From contig NC_088792.1 of the NCBI RefSeq assembly GCF_011386835.1, forward strand, positions 110,828,421-110,892,420: a stretch of DNA of 64,000 nt. Direction: 5' to 3'. Numbering within the stretch: the first letter of the stretch is position 1; every line of letters begins with the position of its first letter. This document shows positions 58,021-64,000 of this stretch, in pieces. The notes below the pieces were generated by a model. The model was not told the origin of the DNA, did no database searches, and saw only the letters and a program-made list of their open reading frames with translations. Origin of the DNA: Chrysemys picta bellii (lineage: Eukaryota > Chordata > Testudines > Emydidae). A program made the translations under genes and the position numbers.

Positions 58021-59022
58021 TCAGGTTATCTGCTCCGGGGGCCCTCTCGGCTTGGGCTCCGGGGGGGGGCTTCGCCGAGCCCTTGGGGGCCCCTGGCCCG
58101 GGGCCATTGGTTCGGTCCGAGGAGCCGGGTCCGTGTGCCGGATCCGGGTCTCGCGGCGGGAGTCGGGCCTAGGTGCGGGGTGTCGTGGTCCGCTCGGGGG
58201 TTCCCCTTTCTTTTCGCCACGGGCTGGTTCGGGCCCGGGGCGTCGGAAGGTGGGCCCCACTGCATTTTCGGCGGCTAGGAAGTCCTCCATTAGCGACACT
58301 GCCTGGGCCAGCGTCGCCGGCCGGTGGCGAAGCACCCAGGCGCGCCCTCGGGAGGGTAGAGTGTGCACAAACTGTTCTAGCACAACCTGCTCGGTTACCT
58401 CCTCCGCCGTCCGGGTGTCGGGCTGTAGCCACCGTCGGCAAGCCTCTTTTAAGGTCTGGGCCACTACCCGCGGTCGGGCCCGGCGGGGTAAGTCTGGCTC
58501 CGGAACCTTTGTCGGAAGGTCTCGGGACTGACGTCAAGGGCGTCCAATATCGCGGCCTTCACCAGGTCGTAGTCCCGGGCTTACTCAGCCGCCAACCCAC
58601 GATAGGCCACCTGGGCTGCCCCCGTCAGGTAGGGGGATAAGAGGGTAGCCCACTGGTCCCTGGGCCACCCGGCGACGAGGGCTACCCGCTCGAACGTGAC
58701 CAGGAAGGCCTCAGGGTCGTCGTCTGGGCCCATCTTAGTCAACCGAAGGGGGCAGCTAACCGCGGCATCTCCGCACCTCCCCCGCCGGCCCCGGCGCGGG
58801 GCGAGGGAGCATAACCAGCAGCTGCTGCAGCTGGACCCCCAACTGCCGCACCAGCTGCTGCTGTTGCTCGAGCTGGGCCGTGTGCTGCTCCTGCTGTAAC
58901 TGGAGTTGGGCGGCATCTCGCTGCTGCGTAAGCTGAGCGGCCTGCTGTTGCTGCTGCAACTGGGCCGTCTGCTGCCACTCCTGGCTCTTCGCGAGCAGCT
59001 GGAACAACCGCTCCATATCCAT
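58021..59022 (-). pseudogene. Gag with N-terminal coiled coil and SCAN-like capsid domain, broken
   Basis: Starts at ATG 59022 with MDMERLFQLLAKSQEWQQ and a Gln-rich coiled coil to about 58810. A shift of frame leads to KMGPDDDPEAFLVTFER and LVAGWPRDQWATLL (about 58743-58600), the retroelement capsid N-terminal region. TAA at 58581-58583 interrupts it. Then, in the same frame, [13 protein letters not shown] lies at about 58550-58510. After another shift, 58464-58260 reads [20 protein letters not shown] and [11 protein letters not shown], matching the SCAN domain of vertebrate zinc-finger proteins in order and spacing. A Pro/Arg-rich linker leads to the zinc knuckle. Gag would form the particle shell; SCAN is a dimer domain thought to derive from such Gags. 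Confidence 0.88.
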
Positions 59023-59032
59023 TCCTTAGAAC

Positions 59033-59047
59033 GGGGGGGGGGGGGGG
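59033..59047. repeat. Poly(G)/poly(C) run in the gypsy leader
   Basis: Fifteen G on the plus strand, so C on the element's sense strand, just upstream of the Gag ATG (59022) in the short leader between primer-binding site and Gag. Confidence 0.95.
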
Positions 59048-59097
59048 TGCAACGGCCACTCCCCCTCTAGCCCCTTCTCACAGGGGCAGGGGCTCGT

Positions 59098-59115
59098 GCC
59101 CCACGTTGGGCGCCA
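59098..59115 (-). promoter_or_regulatory. Primer-binding site, tRNA-Lys type
   Basis: The minus strand reads TGGCGCCCAACGTGGGGC, two bases inside the 5' LTR. It is the same 18-base site used for tRNA-Lys(1,2) priming by some retroviruses. Reverse transcription of the element RNA would start here. All 18 bases fit, so the site is intact. Confidence 0.92.
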
Positions 59116-59117
59116 AA

Positions 59118-60313
59118 TGTAATAGGTCCTAGCCGGGGCTCGACCCTTCCGGGCAGGAGGGGAGCCACACCGACTCACTACTGTGGGAACAAGCAGTCAG
59201 TTAGTCCCGAAGCTCCGGCTCTTTGGTGCAGGGGCGGAGCAACGCCGACAGTCAGCTCAGGGCTCAGGCCCTCAGGTGCAGGGACTGAGCAAGCAAACAG
59301 GTCAGGAGCCCAGGCCCTGGATCAGGGCGGGGCACACCCACAGGGGTAGCTCAGGCCCTTGGTTGCAGGGGCGGAGCAAACACAGTAAAGTTCAGGCCCT
59401 TGACTGCAGGGGCTGAGTGAGCAAACAGTTCAGAGCCCGGGCCCTGGATCAGGGCGGGGCAAACACAGTTAAGCTCAGGCCCTTGTTTGCAGGGGGCTGA
59501 GCGAGCAAGCAGTTCAGGAGCCCAGGCCCTGGATCAGGGCGGGGCAAACACAGTTCAGGTAAGGCACGCCTAGGCTTTCTGTAGCCGAGCGTTGGGTGAG
59601 GGGGAAGCCTGCCACCCGTGAGCGGGGGTGGCAGGGGGGAACGCAGGCCCACCCACTCCACTGCGTTCCAGCCCGGGGCCCTAGCAGCGGTTACTGCCGC
59701 TGCTGGTCAGTGGGGCATCCAGACCGCAACACACTGACATTGGCTCACACTCGGTTGCAGCCGGACCGAGGTCGGCTACCCCCGGGCTACTTCCACGATC
59801 CCCCTCAGAGCTTACCTCGTTCGCCGCGCCGGGCTCGGGCCAGTCCAACTGCATAGGCTCCTCTCGGCCAGGGCTCGGTGGCAGGTCCAGTAGCTCTGCC
59901 GGGAAGTCCGGCCAACGGTCCTCGGGCGGCTCCTCTGGGTAGCAGCAGGGGCGGAGGGGTTCGGGTGCAGTCTCACCCTCAGGGTTGGTGGGGTGGGGTT
60001 CCCAGGGATTCTCCCAGTGACGGGAGCAGACGGGCTCCGGCGGCTCCTCCTCGTAGCGTGCCCGGGGTAGCTCAGGCCAGCTAGGGTCCAGGCCTCGGTC
60101 TTCGGCGGTCTCCTGGCCGGGAGCTCCCGGCCGCACGTCTGCTCCCTGTGGTGGCTGGCCGCAGACTGAGCTCTGGCAGCCGGCCTTTATACTTCCTGCC
60201 CCGCCCCTTGACTTCCGGGGGGCGGGGACAGGCGGTGGTGGTCCCACCCACTCTGGTGCCTGCACGTGGGCTCCCTCTTCTGGGCAGGAGGGGAGCCACA
60301 CCGACTCACTACA
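59118..60313 (-). repeat. 5' LTR of the gypsy element (1196 bp)
   Basis: The same termini as the left LTR (TGTAGTGAGT to CCTATTACA on the minus strand). It contains one more minisatellite unit at about 59395-59480 ('gggctgagtgagcaaacagt'). The 31-bp direct repeat lies at 59151-59181 and 60282-60312. The stretch equivalent to the pol tail (59681-60313) is also open, with no indels relative to the 3' LTR. It should carry the element's promoter, but no clear TATA box was seen in the GC-rich U3. Confidence 0.95.
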
Positions 60314-60318
60314 GGTGG
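60314..60318. other. Target-site duplication of the gypsy element (right copy)
   Basis: GGTGG, matching 53599-53603. Confidence 0.92.
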
Positions 60319-61200
60319 TCACCCCGCTCCTGCCCTGAAGAGCTTAAAGCAGCCCTGGAGCGAGCTGTGGTGGAGAAATGCTAGGCTGATTGGGGGAAGC
60401 AGCCACAGGTGGAGCCATGCCCCAATCAGGCCACAGCTGGCTCTATAAGAGGGCTGAGGGCCTGAGACTGAAACTCTCTCTAGCTTCAGAAAGAGAAGGA
60501 CCTGGCTGCCTAGGAAGCTGAGAAGGGTATCTAGGATGGAGCAGTTGCTGGGGAAGGGCAGAGGGAGCTGGGGAGCTCTAGCCTAGCAATGACCCAGGCT
60601 GCAGGCCAAGCTAAGGGCCCACAAAAGGGTACTAGGGCTACAGAGGGGCAGCCCAGATATAGGCAGAGGCAGCCGGTCCAACCCCCCTTGCCGATGATGA
60701 GTGGTTTACAAACTGCAGTCTGCCCCAGGGAGCAGGGGCTAGATGATGACTAGCAGTAGCCACTGAGGCAAGGTGGGGATAGTGGCTTGGGGGTTACCCT
60801 GGGAGGGGAGACCCAGAGCAAGGGGGTACTGTGGTGGGCAGAACCCTTGGGCAAAGGGTACTGGGGTCTGGGAGGGACACGGGGCAAGTGGCAGGCGAGA
60901 CACCAGCTTGCAGAGGGTGCTCTGGGATAGAAAGAGGTAATTCCCTGGATGATCAGCAGGAGGTGCTGTGCCGGTGAGTCGTCGACCTACCACACGTATG
61001 TACAATACTTAGGCTGACCTAACCTGCAGTGTAAGAATTCTTGCATCAACCTAGTTACCACCTCTCAGCGAACTAGATTAATTATGTTGACAGACAAACC
61101 CTTTCTGTCATTGTAGGGAGAATCTACACTACAGCATTACAGTGGCATAGCTGCAGCACCGTAGCTGTACCACGGTAGCAGCTGTAGTGTAGACAATCTC

Positions 61201-61994
61201 AATGATGTGCTGCAAGAATATTTTAACAAGAGGCTCTCACAGAAATTTCCCCCTGTCGTCTGAGGTAAATATCAGAAAGTAACCAAGGGAGCACTTTCTA
61301 GAAGATAAGAAGGGGCAACTGATGGGAGAATGTATTTGTTTTCCCATTTCAGCAAAAACACTTTCCAAAACAATAACCCGGGAAGAAGATAGTTTAGTTG
61401 CCAAATTATGCTAATAACAACCAAATATGCTAGACAAAATTATTCTTTGTTTCTGAAAAATACACTGAGTAGAATGCAACATAGGCTAATGTTCAGGTTG
61501 TGTTATTTGGGGGGATGGTGTGTGTGCACACAGATCTATCTTCAGTCAGGGAACTTTTTTTTATTTAATACCTAACATTTTGTGGAATCTGGTTCATTCC
61601 AAAGGCAAAGAAAAACACTCTTCAGAAGTATTTTTATCAGCGCTAGGAATAAGTCATCTGAGGTAAGGATGATTTGACAGTATACAGAGAGGGGTGAATT
61701 CTATCAGAGGCAGGGAAACCATGTGATAAAATTTCATTATCCTTGCATTCAATACTAAGGTGAACTGTAACCCGAAACCAACCAAAATCAATCATTTTCG
61801 CAAAACCCCTCTGTTTGCTAAACACCTAGGCAGAGTAGATGTGTCTATGAAAATACAGTCTGCTCCTGAAGTCTTCTCCTTCAGTTTGAATCATGACTAG
61901 GTGTCAGGGGAAAGCTCATTCAAACCCTGCAATACATGTAGGCTAGATAGGAAGGAGAGAGAGAAAAGTGGGCGGGGGAGGGGAGGGAAGACAC
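61201..61994. other. Non-coding stretch, nothing identified
   Basis: AT-rich unique sequence between the MITE remnant and the next CR1. No frame of interest. Confidence 0.5.
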
Positions 61995-62690
61995 TGGAAG
62001 GGAGCTCAGTAGTTCATCTATTCCAGTCCCCTGCACTGAGGCAGGACTAAGTATCAACTAGAGACCATCCCTGACAGGTGTTTGACAAACATGTTCTTAA
62101 AAAACTCCAACGACAGATTCTGCAACCTCCCTAGGTAATTTGTTCCAGTGCTTAACTACCTTTACAGTTAGGAAGTTTTCCTAATGCATAACCTAAATCT
62201 CACTTGCAGCAATTTAATCCTATTATTTGATCTCCTGTCCTCAGTGGATGATGTGAACAATTTATCACCATCCACTTTATAACAACCTTTTACATACTTG
62301 AAGACCGTTATCATGTCTCTCCTCAGTCTTCTCTTCTCCAGACTAAACAAACCCAATTTTTTCAATCTTTTCTCATAGGTCATGTTTTCTAGACCTTTAT
62401 TCATTTTTGTTGCTCTTCTCTGAACTGTCTCCAATTTGTCCACATCTTTCCCAAAGCATAGTGCCCAGAACTGGACTCAGTACTCCACCTGAGGCCTGAT
62501 CAGTGCTGAGAAGAGCGGAAGAATTACTTCTCGTGTCTTGCTAATAACACTCCCACTAATATATCCCAGAATGATGTTTGCTTTTTTTGCAACTCTATTA
62601 CATTGTTGGCTCATATTTACTTTGTGATCCACTGTGACTCCCAGATTCTTTTCCTCAGTACTTCTCCCCAGGCAGTCATAGTAATTTCAT
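61995..62690 (-). mobile_element. CR1 LINE, antisense 3' part
   Basis: The left edge is the CR1 3' end in reverse ('tattccagtcccctgcactg'). Rightward, the minus-strand frame 62443-62168 reads [20 protein letters not shown] and KRRLRRDMITVFKYVKG, the ORF2 C-terminal region, the same segment as in the copy at 23681-24836. The 5' part is missing beyond about 62690. Confidence 0.88.
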
Positions 62691-64000
62691 TCCCTTCAGT
62701 ATACTGCCTACCTCAGAACTGACCTCACAAGCTGAAAACCTCATATCATGCTCAAACCTCCACGTGCATTTCTAAAATATGCAGCCATATTAACAGCAAG
62801 GTGAATTTCAATAACAAGGCAAAAGCACCTATTTAAACAAAACTATTTCATTCTGCTCCATTACACAAACACACCATGTTATTATGCATGAGATGTTTGG
62901 CTGATTATCATCTAGTGCAAGAAGAGACTACCATATGGCCACAATGTATACAAAAGCATGCAGCATTCTCCCCAATACTTAAATGATGGGTTCCCGATAT
63001 ATTAAATGCCCATTATCTTCCCTCATTCAAAAAAATGCTGTTGCAAAAGATGACTCATTTTTGTGCAGACTAAGTGAATAAGCTTGTAAATTGTTGTTTT
63101 TCAAAAGCTGGAACTAGTTCCAACTCTGTGTATGCATGACTTATTCCTTCACTGCTAAATTATGACAATATTTGTATGTAAAGTACAGCTATACTCATTA
63201 GAGTCTAATAGTCTGATGTGGAAAAGCTTTCAGGAACAAGGTATTATTTAGTCTGAGCTGGCAAGAATGTGTCATTTTTACGATAGAAAATACCATGAAG
63301 TTAGTCTAAGATTGCATCCTGTATGTTTCAATGCATTCTTGCTCTGCGTTTGAATAAACGATATGGGGATTTACCATAAACAAACAGGTCTTTAATATGT
63401 TTTGTACTTTAAAGATTTTGTTCACTCTACTCAGCAGAAGGCACAATAGCTGGGGGATAGTTCTTTCCTCTTGAAATTAATATGAGATACTGTAAAACTT
63501 GGATTAGGATGCATATTTCTAACTTCATTACTTTTCAGATCTGTTTGGGCCTCTCTCTAATAGGGAGAAGTAGTACTAATAAAAAGGGTGAGAAGAGGAG
63601 CCACTCTGCAGTGGGGACTTCAACCTACACAGTTGCTGATCATCATCTTCACATACTGAGCACCCTCAACAACTCCTACTGACTTTCACTGGAAGATGAG
63701 GGCTTTCACACATCACAGTAAAGTGTCTCTGAGGGGATGTTCAGCACCTCTCAACATTAGGTCCTTTGTTAACTGTAATACTGTAAAAAAGCCTGCAGAC
63801 AAAACCCAGAGCATCCACACTTCAGATGTTTGGGCCCATACAACCAGAGATCAAATACAATAGATGCTAAGATACTGCCAAAGCAGAGTTGTATGAAATG
63901 TTAGCCATCAAATTGAAAGAACAAATATTTTAAGTGTGCCCCTTTTTCATATAATCAATTAGGATTCTATGAAAATGGAGCAGTATGTATAAGATTTTCC
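62691..64000. other. Non-coding stretch to window end
   Basis: Unique AT-rich sequence. A faint 'ggggatgttcagcacctctc' repeat piece lies near 63735. No gene was identified. Confidence 0.45.

Larger units (their letters stand above)
53604..60313 (-). mobile_element. Gmr1-like Ty3/gypsy LTR retrotransposon, full length
   Basis: A 6710-bp element bounded by two LTRs and a perfect 5-bp target duplication GGTGG (53599-53603 and 60314-60318). On the minus strand the order is 5' LTR, primer-binding site, Gag with coiled coil and SCAN-like domain, CCHC zinc knuckle, protease, integrase, reverse transcriptase, RNase H, polypurine tract, 3' LTR. Integrase before RT is the hallmark of the Gmr1-like gypsy elements of deuterostomes; other gypsy elements have it after RNase H. 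There is no envelope-like frame. The compared 633-nt part of the two LTRs differs at 14 positions (about 2.2%), so the insertion is fairly young, but frameshifts and stops in Gag, protease and integrase make it non-autonomous now. The element is much more GC-rich than the surrounding DNA. Confidence 0.95.
53591..60994 (+). mobile_element. Solo LTR, second family, split by the gypsy element
   Basis: The left 13 bases (53591-53603, TGCAGTGGGGTGG) and the right part (60319-60994) join into a unit of about 690 bp. It starts TGCAGTGGGG, has a TATA-like 'ggctctataagaggg' at 60439-60453, and ends 'gtcgacctaccaca'. The TATA position suggests the plus strand. The flanking duplication is not clean ('cgctac' against 'cgtatg'), so the outer edges are approximate. 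It is the middle layer of the nest: younger than the MITE around it and older than the gypsy element inside it. Confidence 0.6.
53527..61200. mobile_element. MITE split by nested LTR elements (outermost layer)
   Basis: The left piece (about 53527-53590) has 'ttagatcaacctagctatgt' and 'gggttgtgaaaaatgtcaca'. The right piece (about 61000-61200) resumes with 'aggctgacctaacctgcagt', 'aagaattcttgcatcaacct', 'taccacctctcagcgaacta' and an end 'agctgtagtgtagaca'. The two pieces match successive parts of the MITE family seen at 52443-52690, so one MITE has been opened by about 7.4 kb of later insertions. Confidence 0.6.

Noticed and set aside
54115..58531. Many plus-strand frames of 60-159 codons across the gypsy element
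   Set aside because: Antisense shadows of a GC-rich element; none has a domain.
59681..60313. 211-codon frame in the 5' LTR as a separate gene
   Set aside because: It is the same LTR stretch that encodes the pol tail at the 3' end. The part shown upstream of the LTR is host flank, with no start of its own.

Overview
This is a piece of vertebrate nuclear DNA with no recognisable host gene. Almost everything that can be named is a transposable element or its wreckage. The mix is CR1 LINEs, MIR-like SINEs, many hAT-type MITEs with 8-bp target duplications, a PIF/Harbinger element, a Tigger-like MITE, and gypsy LTR elements with SCAN-like Gag. That points to a non-avian sauropsid, most likely a turtle. 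The species cannot be fixed from the sequence. No host exon, rRNA, tRNA gene or CRISPR array was seen.

Layout. 0-9 kb: mostly unique AT-rich DNA with an antisense MIR-like SINE, a solo LTR (2315-3028), several 70-100 bp palindromic repeats and a stretch that could be a conserved non-coding element. 9.2-15.7 kb: two sense-strand CR1 LINEs; the second (12.54-15.72 kb) keeps a 530-codon endonuclease/RT frame. 16-31 kb: unique sequence with MITEs, a 329-bp hAT MITE (21380-21708), and an antisense CR1 with an unusual internal inverted duplication (23.68-24.84 kb). 31.4-33.4 kb: two hAT elements, one carrying a G-rich minisatellite and the other a nested Tigger-like MITE. 34.5-40.2 kb: further DNA-transposon derivatives, including a very GC-rich hairpin-filled MITE (39384-40219). 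40.4-43.8 kb: a decayed Harbinger element with convergent transposase and Myb/SANT-type frames. 46.6-49.4 kb: CR1 pieces and a second solo LTR (48704-49382) of the same family as the first.

The centrepiece is 53604-60313: a complete minus-strand LTR retrotransposon of the Gmr1-like gypsy group. It has a 5-bp target duplication (GGTGG), a tRNA-Lys type primer-binding site, a polypurine tract, a Gag whose C-terminal part looks like the SCAN domain, and the order Gag-protease-integrase-RT-RNase H, with integrase before RT. Its 833-codon RT/RNase H frame is open and runs through the polypurine tract about 630 nt into the 3' LTR. Gag, protease and integrase are broken by frameshifts and stops. The element sits inside another LTR (about 53591-60994), which sits inside a DNA-transposon MITE (about 53527-61200), giving three levels of nesting. 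The last 3 kb hold one more antisense CR1 and unique sequence.

Mechanistically the window records layered insertions. The LINEs and LTR elements moved by reverse transcription and the hAT, Harbinger and Tigger-like elements by cut-and-paste. No element here looks fully intact.
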